A stretch of 64,000 nucleotides of DNA, taken from positions 80,804 through 144,803 of the forward strand of contig JAPYMA010000432.1 in NCBI GenBank assembly GCA_035041965.1, read 5' to 3'. Made by a program: the position numbers and the translations under genes. The notes under the pieces are model-generated. The model saw only the letters and a program-made list of their open reading frames with translations, made no database searches and was not told where the DNA came from. Origin of the DNA: Anisakis pegreffii (Eukaryota > Nematoda > Chromadorea > Rhabditida > Anisakidae). Shown one piece after another: positions 52,101 through 64,000 of this stretch (within the stretch, counting starts at the first letter, position 1; the number at the start of each line of letters is the position of its first letter).

Positions 52101-52556
52101 ATTCAGCAGACTGTAGTCTCGTTTTGCACGTCGGTTTTGTTGTAGTAAATCTGAGGAAATTTCCTTGTTAAGTTGTTATTCCCTTGGGCATCATATGTGT
52201 AAGCAAACTTCTATTGAATTTAACAAATTTGAAGGTTATTCGAAATGAATTTGCGGGTGAAAGGTGATTTGGTTGTGCTGGTAAGTGCAGATCAACCGTT
52301 GAAACTTTTGGTATGGATGAACGATAACGAGCGCTGTTTACCTGAAGACGAGGTGAATGAGAAAGTCGAAGAGAAGAAGAGGAATCAAGAACAGAGTGGC
52401 GATAAGGAAGATTTATCCAAGCAAGAATGGCGTTTGAAGTATGAACAAGAGCAGCACTTGGTTGGGATCGGATTTGAATGTACACAAAAAACCATCATAA
52501 AATATTTCTCGATGAAACCGTTTTTGCAGACAACAGTCAGTTCAGTTGAGTGTTAA
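49130..52556 (+). CDS. eng-1: Cytosolic endo-beta-N-acetylglucosaminidase (ENGase, GH85)
   Basis: Hydrolyses the chitobiose core of free N-glycans in the cytosol, a step in disposal of misfolded-glycoprotein sugars. Exons: 49130-49305, 49630-49784, 49981-50135, 50233-50480, 50887-51026, 51352-51481, 51607-51712 and 51830-51939, all phase-consistent (406 residues). A following exon from 52051 and a charged C-terminal frame to 52556 are less certain. Family landmarks in order are LICHDMAGGYL, YMDIFVYFSHQFITIPPVGW, LGTFITEW, the catalytic FEGWLVNIENEIE with Asn156 and Glu158, VIWYDAVTIEGKLLWQ, NGIFLNYNW, VYVGVDCFGRG and VALFAPGW. The core is intact, so activity is expected. Acceptor TTTTATTTTAG 41 bases before the ATG may mark a 5' UTR or leader junction. 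The C-terminal part beyond the catalytic domain is shorter than in human ENGase. Confidence 0.93.
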
Positions 52557-53544
52557 CTTATATGTTGTTCTGAGTTGTATTTATTATTATATCAACTAAT
52601 TTCAATTATGTCGCATATTTTCCCTATCGTCATGTAATGTGAGATTTATATTGATGTTGATCATTTATTTGACTAACTGAAAAAATTTTAATTTTGCTGT
52701 TTTTAATTTTAATTTTTTAATTTGTTATAATGCTTTTTGAAATGCTTTTCAAATTTTATGAACATATGCATCAGCTGTCCTGTAAAGAGAAGTTTTTTCT
52801 TGTAATATCGCGTTGGTTCGTATTTTATGGCTCTGAACAACTTCAGGAGAAGATTCTAAGTCACAATTCTTCGTGTTGTTTAGTGGGTATTTTTTTCTAA
52901 AGTAGATCTGAACAGAGGAATTACGATGATCATTTGATGAAACTGTGGGATTGCTGTCACGTTGCGATGAATCACTGAAGTGTTTGAAATAAAGCAAGTG
53001 CAGTATAAATTTTGCGTAACATCACAACTATGCACCACCTCAAACTTCAGCTGTTGTTGAGTTATCTTCAAACTGAGGAATTCAGAGCAAGAATCAGGAA
53101 AACATTGTAAAATGTCCGACTGAATGGTTTGTTACTGCGATTGATGCATAACTGAGGAACGCAATGATACCACTGAATGTCATGAGATGATTTTAGCAGT
53201 TGCAACACACAAATAATCAGTGTTTAGTGTGATTTTTTTCAAAACTTCAGAAACACTTAAATTTTCAATGGCACCTCTCTTGTTTTTTTTTAAAATAATA
53301 AACGAGTGAATAATTTGTATTTGTATATGCCAACTGGTTTTTCCGCTTCACAGTTGGAAGAGTAGAACTTTCATTCTTGCCTATCAGCAGAAAACTAAGA
53401 TGTTAGGTATTGTTGCGGTCGTTTCTAGCAAAATGCATCGTCACTTCAGCTTGAGTCAGGGATGAATCGAATGACATACTCTGTGGAGTGCCATGAAAAA
53501 CAAACAGGTGATACATATTGTTGAAATTTAGCCGAGGAGATTTG
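52557..53544. other. Downstream of ENGase, no supported gene
   Basis: AT-rich sequence. An AATAAA at 53297-53302 is a distant polyadenylation candidate for ENGase. A minus-strand frame at 52749-52997 is hydrophilic and without motifs. Confidence 0.3.
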
Positions 53545-53778
53545 TCAGCTTGAGTTTTTCCACCCATAAAACGCAGTTGAATCGTCTAACAGAGGAAGTG
53601 CTTGATTTTCAGTAGAGTCCGTCGATGAAATAGACTGACTGCCTTCCTGGATTAGTTCCGTAATAACCCATTCAAAATGATGAAATTTTCCAATAACGTC
53701 CGAATTCACTAAAGCATGAAGTAGTTTCTGATTCTGTTTGACACTCTTATTTATACAGTTTCCGATTAGCTTGCGCAG
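53545..53778 (-). CDS. Candidate C-terminal exon of an unknown protein
   Basis: An open minus-strand frame of 77 codons follows a possible acceptor (CCTTTCAAG) and runs to a stop. It lacks an initiator, so it would be a last exon. The composition is protein-like: an amphipathic stretch (GKFHHFEWVITELIQEG) followed by a Ser/Thr-rich linker and a short ordered end (LPLLDDSTAFYGW). No upstream exon was found in the 1 kb before the chemoreceptor at 54770, which weakens the case. I do not recognise a family. Confidence 0.3.
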   Translation of the reverse strand: MRKLIGNCINKSVKQNQKLLHALVNSDVIGKFHHFEWVITELIQEGSQSISSTDSTENQALPLLDDSTAFYGWKNSS

Positions 53779-53975
53779 CTTGAAAGGACGTCATGAAGCT
53801 GAATTATAAGCAAAACACCGCATAGTAAACAGAGAATGCATTAATCAAAAATGAAATTTAAACATTAACGATTTTAATCATTGAACACATCGCGCTGTAA
53901 TTTAATGGCGTACATCATTACAATTATTGCGGAAATCTTGAATTCAGAGAATTTGCAACAGACGTTGACAGTGTA

Positions 53976-54033
53976 AAACTTTAATTGCCGACACGACTGC
54001 CCACAAACTTTAATTGCCCACACGACTGCCCAG
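53976..54033. repeat. 29-bp tandem duplication
   Basis: Two adjacent copies, 53976-54004 and 54005-54033, both beginning AAACTTTAATTGCC, differ at only two positions. A simple recent tandem duplication in noncoding DNA. Confidence 0.8.
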
Positions 54034-54769
54034 CTTGGGTCACATATTCACTAAGTAGCGAAAGATATCCATTCGAATATTCGTTATTAGATGGGTCATT
54101 AAAAGACTGAAAATGAATCGTGGTACTGAATTGGTTAATTGGTTAATGATAGAATATAAAGGTTACGAATTTCATCTGTCATAGAAAGCGTTTTATTAGT
54201 TTGTTGACAGCTTATTATCATATTAATTGACGAATTAATTCTTCGACAGTTTATTAGTAAATTGGTAATCTTGGATTATTCGTTTCTGGAATGTGTTCGT
54301 TTTTTATGAGAATTTGAATGAGTCTGGACTTCAGCTGAGCTTTTTTCGTAGTCATTTCACTTCTCCTTCGTTCTGGACTGGCAGTTGCGGCGGCTACCCT
54401 GAAATACAAGATTTATCGTTAAATTGCGAATATGTTTGGCTAGTCAGCATGTATTCCGCTGATTCACATCTACGCGTTACAACTCCAATACATCTGCTGA
54501 ATAATCGTCAATGTTAGCGTTTCTCGTTTCACTAATTTCTTTCATTGCTGATCATTAAAGGGAATATTTTCATCTTCATTCATAAAGTAACTTTCTATTC
54601 GATCACTGCAAATTGCTTAACAAATGGTCAACTAAAAATTGAAGAACGTTATATAATTCGGCGTAAATTTTTCATCACATGCCAGTTTTATGCCAAAATG
54701 TATGTTGCTGAAATCCACCACGAGATTCAAACTCGATGTAGACTTCAGCTTTTCCAGGAGCAGTTCACG
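54034..54769. other. 5' flank of the third chemoreceptor copy
   Basis: An open frame runs from 54545 into exon 1 of the receptor, but its upstream part is not receptor-like. A plus-strand frame at 54293-54517 has no motif. Promoter elements cannot be assigned. Confidence 0.35.
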
Positions 54770-57700
54770 ATGAATGGATGGAACTTCTCAGAACTCGTTC
54801 CGATAGCGACTGCCACTGGCGAACTAACGGACCGCCTAAACTATAGCAATACGGTCGCTTTATTCGTGGCACTCATAGCGAATTCACTGATTATATTTCT
54901 GGCTTGTAGAATAGGCAGTTCAGTTATTCGCACCTACAGATGGATTATCGCAGTGCAATCGCTGATCGAATTATGCTATAACATCACATCATATGCGCTT
55001 AAGGAGGTGCGCTCGTTGTGACAATCCGCCATTGACTCCACATAACACTTATTTTTGGTCGTCATTTTATCAACAGTTGTCACAGAATCCATGCAATTCT
55101 CCACTTTCGAATACGGAATGGGCATGGCTGGTGATGTTAGGTTATTCATGATCTCCTACCAATTCAGTTGACCGAACACTGGATTGCTAGTGATCATTTG
55201 AATCTGCACTTATAAGGTTACAGTAATAAGGTTATACGTCATTGGTTACGTTACGTTACAGAGTCAGCTGCGAAAACGGCATTTCATACTTCGGCATTTG
55301 ATGCATTGCACTTTCATGACCATTCGGAATTTCATGCTAGTGATCATTTGAATCTACACTAATAAGGTTATATTCGATATGTGACCCACCGGTAACTTGT
55401 CACATCAGTCAGGACTTAAGCACAAATTCGGGCTCCATAATTCAGTTGTTCACGTATGAAAAATTATACAATATTTCATTCACTGAGAGTTTCATTAGTG
55501 ATTGAATTGATCACGAACGATTTCAGCAATATTATTGCCTAAACGATAGGGTACGCACAGTCATCACTGGCCCGGCTACCTTACTATCAAGCGTTGGTGT
55601 CATTTGGACGGCAGTGCTAAACGAAGGTTTTCAGATGCTCACAACGATTGTCATCCCGATCGCTTTCATCAATCAATATTGGCGCATCTGCTGGTCAGCG
55701 ACAGACGCATCTTTTTATTTAGTTCTCGATTCAACATTCATCCCATAGGCGACTTCTGCATTCAACATGTTTTACTTCCATCCTACCGAAATTTATTTCA
55801 CCGATCATTTAAATCCTCCCTGTTAAAATCATACTTTCTAAGGGTCCACCGATAACTTGTCGCCTACAAAAATTTCCAGTATATCTTCCATAGCTAGAAC
55901 GAAAATCCGTCGTAATAGAAGATGTGATATTGATGTGAATGTGATTTTAGTTAAGACAGTTCAGAGCGAGCACGTGAGTATAGTTACGTTACGCCATTGG
56001 TTTAATGATACGTGCATTGTTGAATAATGATGCTTGAAGTTCCACAAAGCATTGGATGAGCGTGCTCGATTCTCCATCGGATCATAATTTGTCTTTGAGT
56101 TTCGATGTGGTTGTCATAAAATTTGGCAAATAATGTAAAATATACCTATGAATCAGTTCGGATTGTTTTTGCTCTAATACTGTTAGATGTGTACTTGTAA
56201 CTCATCACGAGCATATTTTATTAGCTAATTAATGGATACTGCTATCTGCACCGCACATAATCAACCTAATGAGAACAACTGGAGCGCTGTTTCAGTAAAC
56301 CGATCGAAAATTCATATTTCGTGATTTCGACGATTATTTGCGCAGTCGTTGTGATTTGTGGTCTTGTTGCATTCAACGTGAAGATGGTTGTGACTTCTGT
56401 TCACAGTGTTATCCAAATTCCAAATCTTGGTTATGGCATAATCATGGGACCCTGGGTATGCGAACTGTATTTTGCAAAAACCATTCACCATAACATTTCC
56501 TTGCACGACACCAGTTCAGATGCACTGAACTTATTTTACGCATAGTGCTTGCATGGTAAACAGAGACTGATCAGTACGAAGAACAATTATGAAAGATTTT
56601 CATCACTTATGAATTCGATCGGCATTCATGACTGTAACAAATAGAATTTTTGAATAATCCCAACAAATGAAAGCATTTTGTGAAAGCACGGTACGTTACG
56701 AATTGTAAATAAATGCAAAAAGACTAAGATTTCAGTAGTTTGTGCTATGACTTCGATTCAGTTCAGCTAAAATAAAGTATAACTAGGATATATATCAGGA
56801 TGCAACTCACTCGGATGCGCGCGTTGGGTTGTTTGTGGCAACAAATGTGACAGCCTATTTAATCGCTGGGTTCTGTGGTATCTCGTCGTTCAGAAGAACA
56901 TCAAAACTGAGTATATCTGGGACATCGAAACGACTGCAGAAACGTTTCACAATGCTCATTTCACTGCAGGTACGCTTCAGAACTATTTTATAAAGATCAA
57001 TAAATGGTCACTTGGAAACAATTTCATCGTTGAACGAAGCTGTAAACTGGAATCGCATATGGTCAGTTCTATTCGGCATGTGTAGCTATGTTTCGGCGTT
57101 TATTTACAATAACGCTGAATTTATGTTATCAAAATGCAAAGTATTAAAATATCATACAAACACAAAGGGAGGACATCCTCCAAGTATTGTAAATGAAAGT
57201 TCCATTTCATCATGCATAGGTTATATCCATGCACATTTATCCTATCTTACACATATACAGCTAAAGTACACAGCTAAAGGTTGAACATTCATTTATCACT
57301 TTGGTCTCCCTCACGAATAGTGTCATTCGCGCTCCGTCGCTACACTATGATTTATCGGTCATTTAAGAGTTTGTTGCTGTATCACAATTCATCAGTTCAT
57401 TATGATTCGAATAATTTCTAAGGCAATGATTCGTGATTCGTTGCATCTTACAATTAATATCTTTGTGATCTAATGACAATGCATTTGACCAGTTATAGGC
57501 ACGCTGTAGAAAAACGTCAGCGCTGCTGACGCTGATCCGCTGATAAGAAAATATTTGATGCGATGAGAAAAATCCTATATCGGTATTGTCGCCAAAAAAG
57601 CAGGGAAACGCTAACGTTGAACCGCTGATGAAGAAAAGTTAGTGTGTGAAGCAAAATACTCTGAAATCTCCTAAAATGAAGAGACGAGATCTACAAAACA

Positions 57701-58922
57701 CAAGAAAACCTTACTGCATTGCCGCATAATTTACTGCATAAAAGTGAAAGAACATAATGAGCTGAGACAGGATGGTAGTGGTGCAATAGAAGGAAACATT
57801 TCAAATAGTACTCGTCGGAGTGCAGTACTTTTTAGTGGAGGGAGGGGGAGGGGGTCCCCGTCTTGGAGCGAAGTGGGCGAGAAGTTCCCCCAGCAAAAAC
57901 TCCTGGAGCAAAACCGTCAAAATAGCCTTATTGCCTTGGTATTTTGATAAATTTTTGCCATATAACTGCCTTCAGCCGCTACACTACGACTTACAAAAGT
58001 GAAATATATAGCGCAGGAATAAGTGATCCTGGATACCTCCATTATGTGAGTGAATACGTATGTGTTTGCTCAGAGTCGTTTTGAACAATTCCGAGAAATT
58101 ACAGAATTTTAGTGGATTTGGAAAAATTTCGGTCGGATTCCGGAATTTGGTGGAAATTGCGAGTGTCGGAACGACGAAATGCCAGTTCGGTCCGACTCCG
58201 AACAAACTGTTTTGAGTGACTCATGCTTAATGCTGACGAGACTGTTCACAGTTGCTAGCTCAGTGCTCATCGTCGCGAGCACGAGCCACTCGCCGAGCAT
58301 GTTAAAATAACCATGACTTCCCTATCACCATCACAACATACAGAAAACCGTCGGTTTTTACCGTTTCAGTTGAACTCTTCTTCAAACTAACGCTGTGACC
58401 TCTCACTGAAACTATTGCGTAGAACACTTGCTGAATTTCGCTGAACAACAGTCGAAAGCTAAAACTGAACACAGAAATTTGAATGGTAATGATGAATTCC
58501 GGTTCACTCATTTGTGCATATTTTAACACTGTGGTCATTATTCACAGGCTATGTTGCCGTTCATGCTTCATACAGCACCTGCTGCTGCCGCTTATATTTG
58601 GATGCCTTATCACTGCGAAAGCACTGATATGATACTCATTTTTACTGCACTGGATATGTGGGGAACGTGCACGCATCCAGTGCTGTGTTTCGTTTTTTTA
58701 CGACCTTTTGTCGATGCGTTAACAAAGTTATATCATCAGATTTTGGCAAAAATTCGTCAAATTCTAAAAGGTTTCCACTTCTCAGTGGAATTCTTTGAAT
58801 TTCCTTTGCTATTCTATTCTACAGATGTGAGTTCAAAAGAACTAACCTTTCACCTCAATATTTACATCGATCGAATTTCCCCATTTGTCTCTAGGAGAAC
58901 ATTCTTGCTGGATTTTCCCTAA
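54770..58922 (+). CDS. Nematode chemoreceptor-like 7TM GPCR (STR-superfamily type), complete
   Basis: Five exons: 54770-55006, 55527-55693, 56296-56455, 56799-56969 and 58548-58922; 369 residues, phases 0,2,0,0. It is a paralogue of the minus-strand copy at 41807-44322: exons 2, 3 and 4 are 167, 160 and 171 bases in both, and all four introns interrupt at equivalent sites. Shared motifs are RTYRWIIAVQ, QKRFTMLISLQ directly before intron 4, and CTHPVLCFVFLRPF in TM7. The last exon gives a longer tail than the paralogue (about 25 extra residues). Intron 2's donor, GTCAGC, is non-typical but falls exactly where the paralogue has GTAGGT. Intron 4 is 1578 bases long and holds GC-rich foreign-looking sequence. 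Sensory GPCR role inferred; ligand unknown. Confidence 0.82.
55185..55370. repeat. Pair of 36-bp direct repeats in chemoreceptor intron 1
   Basis: 55185-55220 and 55335-55370 are the same 36-bp sequence (beginning TGCTAGTGATCATTTGAATC) with two mismatches, 150 bases apart. They lie inside the first intron of the plus-strand chemoreceptor and continue into related AAGGTTA motifs. Confidence 0.7.
57830..57905. other. G-rich patch within chemoreceptor intron 4
   Basis: Positions 57835-57860 contain runs GGG, GGGGG and GGGGG separated by single A, followed by CCCC. The patch is much more GC-rich than the rest of the intron and could fold into a G-quadruplex or be transposon-derived. It holds no coding signal I trust. 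Confidence 0.35.
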
Positions 58923-59800
58923 ATTATCAGAAACCATTTTGCGAAAATTTTCTGAACGGTCGATGTGACCGCCTGAAATGTTGGCATGAATCTGCACACG
59001 CAACCCATCGAACATTTAGTTTCGACCTAGTGCACAAATTACACTCCAAGTTTTTTCATACAACCGAAAATCATGATCTCCGTTTTGACTTTCGTATTCT
59101 CAAAAGCGAGCGATCAACTACGATCTCTGTACATAAGTGTGAGTAATTCAGGGTTCGCGTGTTGTAAATTGACTACAACGAAGGTTACACAAACTCAACG
59201 CTTCACTAAAATCGCCTGGATGAATCACACAGCGAATCCACCAAAAAAAATCGACACTATTCTAAACGCACAAGATATCATCCGACTGAATCGACAGAAG
59301 CGAACAACGTAACTGAACGATTTCTGATGAATTGTTCTGCATTATGCCATTAAAAAGAACTAATCGCATTAAAAAACCAATCAGATTATTTCATCATTGA
59401 ATTGATTGCATTTTGATGTTGTTATTTCCCTTCCGATTTTCACGAACATTACGGAATGTCTCACCTAGAAAACATCGCATTGAATCTAAGTCCTAAACCC
59501 TATACATATATTCCCCGATTACATTACATTTTATTCCGAAACTTTGCTCTTAGTCCAATGTTCATTCATATTTATGTATGGTCAGTAACTAACTGACCGC
59601 TAACTGTTTATTCCGTATAATATTCTCATGACGATCCTTCTGAATGTTTCCTTATTAATTCATGTTGAGGAATAAAAGAAATTTACCTTCGAAAAGAATT
59701 TGTACTCATCGGTGAAGATTGTTCATTAATGGGATAACGCATAAAACCTTCTCAATCTAGAGAATCTGTGAAATGCGGCGGTATGAAGAAATGACTGTTT
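58923..59800. other. Intergenic downstream of the third chemoreceptor copy
   Basis: No exons recognised. A plus-strand frame at 59073-59312 is basic and Thr/Lys-rich without motifs. Confidence 0.35.
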
Positions 59801-60192
59801 CTGGGCAAAGATGAGAGCAGCCGAACTTAAAAAAAACAGAGATACTGTGCACTGAAATCAGCGCCGCCGAGCTACATGAGCTACCTTCAGAAAGTGAGCT
59901 CTTTCTCTGAATGGAAGTAAAATCACTGGGCAACATATATACATTTCCGGAACTAGGCAATGTGAAGTATATGATGACAAGGTAAAACCAACATTCTACT
60001 GGGCAAACTTGAGAGCAGCATTAGTTTGAAAATGGAGCAACTGATAGTGGTAAAGTAATGCACAGATTGATCGATAGAGATACATTGCATTGAAATGAAC
60101 GCTGCCGAGCACGTTAGATACTTTCAGAAAATTGGTTACTTCTCTGAAGGTAAGCAAACTCGCCCCACGACATATGTACATTTCTGGAACTA
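59801..60192. repeat. Diverged tandem duplication, two units of about 155-195 bp
   Basis: Unit 1 (59801-59955) and unit 2 (59999-60192) share the order CTGGGCAAA..GAGAGCAG, GAGATAC..TGCA..TGAAAT, GCCGAGC, TTCAGAAA, CTCTGAA..G and CATTTCYGGAACTA. A weaker third unit may start near 60238. On the minus strand both units begin with a PEMYIC-like reading frame. Confidence 0.6.
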
Positions 60193-63100
60193 GCGGATCT
60201 GGAGAATCCAGCGGTTAAGAGGAACAGATATGGTTCCTGGTGAACCCGAGAATACCACTGGTTTGAAGACAGTGATCGTGAAATTGCTTACCCTTTAACT
60301 ACACTAGTTAATGCAAATACAGTTCAGCAAAACGAGGGTCTCAGTAACGAGAGACTGTTTCAGAAAACTGAGAATTAGGTACTGTTGTAGCTATGTACAG
60401 CAACGTGCATCCTCAATGCAGCTCGTGTCGAATATGTACCGAATGACATGCTTGAGTTGACAAACTTGCTTAAATCAACGTCTCATGACTTGAGTGCAAG
60501 ACTTGAATTATGCAGCGCCAATCGCTCAGTGATTCCATATTCAGTGGAAAACATTTTTTACGCCTCGCACGGTCGACTGAAGCCAATCCGTTAACGCTCA
60601 TGATAAAGCTTGATCAAGCTTGTATTAGTCTTAAAAGTGTTTGGGTAATTGTATCAATGTCATTGAAATTGTAAGTGTCCCGTGTCATTGAAACGAGGCA
60701 GCACAACACTGTGGATTATTGTTAAACCAAATTGTTAAACCAATTGTTGTTATTGTTAAAGCATTATTGGTAAAACTTCATTACTGTTAAACCAAAAGAC
60801 ATCCGAAATGACTGATGCCACAAGCCTCTATCATCTACTGAACACAAAACTACACGAAAAGCGTTGTTCTTTGACGAGAAAATATATTGTTGGAGATTAT
60901 GTTGATCGATGAAACTGTGATGTCACTGCATTTAGGGATCGCACAAAATATTTGTCAAGTTAAATGATGTCTGCTTGTCCCCCAGGACAGATTCACGGAG
61001 AATTTCAGTCGTTTATCATTGCTTCTGTTGTTCTCAAGTACCTTGTTGCTAGAATACGATTTGCTTATCAGAGCGATTCGAATGCATTAAAATTAAAGAT
61101 GTTGAACATCTCAATTGCATCAATCATCTCTTCTTGATTCAGGCTGATTATGATATCAATGAAGAGCCTCTTTCAGAAGCAATCAGGTATCGTTCCTGAT
61201 AGATCCTTATGCTCTAGCAAAAGCAAAAGTTCCAAATCGAAACGTCATTTTCATGATTCAATTTCAATGATACAACGTCAAATGATCAGAGATCAAAACC
61301 AATTGCGATGTTGTTTACTCAATACATTGGAATTTCGCAATAGCCTTCTGTACGCACTGTGTCAAAAAACGTCAAACGACGTTCCATGCTTACAATGCTT
61401 TAAACACGCACGTGTACACCTACACACGCTCGCATCCGAAGCATGACACTCAGGATTCACGAGACCTCTGCATCTCTACTTTCTCGTATATTTCCATGCT
61501 GTATTCCTTCTCACTAGTCTTCGCGATGCTATTTCGATAATTCTCGACCAGTTGATAATAACAAACACCCCGCCTATCAATTGATTTTTACCACATCTAA
61601 CCCCACCAAGATGCTTAAATCGCTTTCAATTCTGCTAACAAAATTTTACGATTGCTTCCAATTGATCCATTTATTCGTATAAATTTTTAATTTATTCCTT
61701 TAAATTTAAATTCATTTGATTCATTCCTGGAAATTTCAATGAAATTACATTCTCCCTTGATAATCTAAGACATAGTGTACCCCCGAATTTCATCTGCATG
61801 CTGCAATGAAACAGCTTCAAAGATTTTGGAGAATGTTTTCGATAAACTATCAATTTTTTTCAAACATATTGGAATTGATCGACTAGTTGTATAACATAGT
61901 AATGTGTACATGTCCTGTCGTTCTGATCGTAAATGTGATCAGAAATGTGCACTCTGTGAATTTATTTGATCTGTTGATGGGACCATAGCAATTGATCACC
62001 ACAGATCATATCACAGTGACTGCTTTACTCATAACATTGATTGTCATTTACTTCTGTTATGAATGTTTTATGCGGTGGAGTGATGCATCTTTGCTTATGT
62101 TATTCATGATTTTTAGTATCAGTGATAGTTTGTTAATATTTTATCAGCATTGAAATATACCCGCTATAATTGGTAAGGAATATCAGTTGCTCGTGAGGCA
62201 ACTTTTCAGTGATAATCGTATTGAATCGCTCGGATTGTTTTGAAATGAAATTGATGAAAGCTGCGAATTATTCATTTAATTTTGTTCCAGATGTGTACAC
62301 TGCTGGGGAAAAAAGTGACAGCATCAGCGATGCGTCACTACGGATCACCATAAACCGAAGGTGAGGAATTAAATCATTTGTGTGATGATTTGGTTTGTTA
62401 CTTTGCGGGTTGAAATGACTTGTTTGTCAATCACTCTTGTTAATTTCTCGTGATCTGATATAAATTACCGTATATTCAGTGAATATGATGGATAACGTTT
62501 GGATGGACGGTGGTTTTATTCGGATGGATAGTGTTTGGACGATTTCTTTCGATCGATGCGTTCTCTACGAATGGTGACGATGAGTGCTGATGACAGTTCA
62601 CGATATCAAGGAAATTGCAATATCAAGACAACAATATCAAAATATAAGGTGTCGAAATCAATATCAAAATTACAACAACCGTATCACAACAAGCGAACAG
62701 TATGACAAGAAAGCGCGTGGAAGCGCAAGGTTAGGAGTCAGAACTTTATTTTCTTTTCAATAGGACTTGAATAAATGATCCGGAGTTGAACAACTCCTCA
62801 TTTTTTATTACTTATTTTCACTTCTGTTAGAGCTTAGAGTCCAAGAATAAAATTGAGTCGTGGTCAGTGACCACTTTTTTGCATGCTTTATCACTTTATT
62901 CTTTAATTCATTTATGAATATTGTAAATTATTTTGTATATGTAGAATAGTTAATTACATGTAAATCAAACTTTATTTGTGACCAACTTGTTCAAATGAGA
63001 TGACAATACAGTGATAGATAGTGTGATGCATTGTTGAATTTTATGAAACTTGTTATTGTTAATCGAAATATGTTTCCGAAGATATTAATGATGCGTCGTT

Positions 63101-64000
63101 TGTTTTAACTGGGGGGTTTTTTAGGGATTTTTAATGCAGTTGTTAATATTAGTTGCGCTGTTATTGTATTATGTTATTGTTGTTACTGTAATTATCACTG
63201 TATTGTCACGGGCTAAGAAGTTTAGCGGGCAGTAGAAGTTTAGTGGTCCTCTAATAGATGGTGATTCTAAACTTTAATGAAAATTCTCTAAACTTTTCAG
63301 TCAACCCAATTGAAAATGAGAAAATGTCATATGAGAGAATTCGATATCAAAGGAAAATTGTAACATTGAATTTTGTTTTCCATTTATTCTTTGATATTGT
63401 GAAGTAATTGATTTGTATATATGTACTGATGTTTAATGTCACAAATTGTCATGTATGTTTTCATTACTTATTTATTTATTCATTTTGTATATTTATCATT
63501 GTTGTTAAGATTATGAATTTTTGTGTAAGGGTTGTGGGTAGGGCGAAGGAGGGATGCGGCACGTAATGACCCGCTTAACTCCGGAGCCAGAGGTAGGGAC
63601 TTGGACTGGCCCTATGTATCACCCATCCCACATAATTGAAATTTTTTTTCAATTTATGCACCCCGTCATTCCCCTCACCTCCCCCTCCCACAATATGGAC
63701 TCTATTATGTGAACCTGTGTTGGACTCTAACGAGAGTAGCATATCTTCTGATATTTATTGAGGTAGTTTTCACTTAATTTGACTCAACTTAGTCCTAATT
63801 GGCACAAAATTGTCTTGACTTAGCTTGACTATTAAAGCTCACTGATTGTGAGTCAAAAGTTTGAAACTGCATGAATGCTGCTTTACCATTAGTTCACGTA
63901 CCGCATTGTGGTTTGACATCGCTTGAGATTGACTGACCTCGATTTGAATTTGACTTTGAGCTTTCTTAAATACATTCAACCTGACGTGGACATGAGCTGA
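60193..64000. other. Gene-poor right end of the window
   Basis: No phase-consistent exon chain. Possible isolated signals are a 44-bp candidate exon at 61143-61186 (between GATTCAG and GTATCG), a perfect palindrome AAGCTTGATCAAGCTT at 60606-60621, a cluster of AATATCAA motifs at about 62600-62670, and a GC-rich block at 63535-63715. Any of these could belong to a gene continuing beyond the window. Confidence 0.35.

Noticed and set aside
62150..62350. Small hairpin and GGTAAGG sequence considered as a spliced-leader RNA gene
   Set aside because: No match to a nematode leader sequence such as GGTTTAATTACCC, and no Sm-site context that I could support.
1..64000. CRISPR arrays, bacterial operons, rRNA genes
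   Set aside because: No regularly spaced identical repeats, no polycistronic intronless gene strings and no rRNA-like sequence; the genes are spliced and eukaryotic.

Overview
The window looks like nematode nuclear DNA: AT-rich, with spliced genes, short exons and mostly TTTCAG-type acceptors, several of them directly in front of start codons as expected for spliced-leader addition. The protein families fit too: a CLP-1-type calpain with a glycine-rich N-terminal region, nematode-type chemoreceptors and FMRFamide-receptor-like GPCRs. I cannot name the species; a parasitic clade III worm is only a guess. I rebuilt exons by hand from homology, splice sites and reading-frame phase. Where every intron phase agrees I regard the model as strong.

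Layout. 1-5.9 kb: no convincing gene, one tRNA-like stretch. 5.96-6.94 kb (-): FMRFamide-receptor-like GPCR. 8.9-13.0 kb (-): a different rhodopsin-like GPCR in six phase-compatible exons with one in-frame TGA. 15.9-17.2 kb (+): a paralogue of the first GPCR carrying a one-base frameshift. 17.2-21.4 kb: nothing convincing. 21.4-25.2 kb (-): exons of an unrecognised single-pass membrane protein and an acidic ORF. 26.46-26.79 kb: a 310-bp MITE-like element with 10-bp target-site duplications. 26.8-31.6 kb (-): a calpain with an intact catalytic triad. 33.7-38.4 kb (+): a mitochondrial half-ABC transporter of the ABCB8 type, divergent from the calpain. 39.4-44.3 kb (-): two copies of a STR-superfamily-like chemoreceptor, one complete and one reduced to its last two exons. 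44.9-45.3 kb (+): a small two-exon membrane protein. 49.1-52.6 kb (+): cytosolic endo-beta-N-acetylglucosaminidase (GH85). 54.8-58.9 kb (+): a third chemoreceptor copy. 58.9-64 kb: diverged tandem repeats and GC-rich islands, no convincing gene.

How the genes relate. The three chemoreceptor copies form a local family: the two complete ones share four intron positions and phases and have identical lengths for exons 2, 3 and 4. The single-copy genes (calpain, ABCB8-like, ENGase) are unrelated housekeeping functions. Three otherwise intact genes each carry one small lesion (one-base gain, one-base loss at a splice junction, one nonsense codon), so both base-level sequence error and real pseudogenisation have to be considered.
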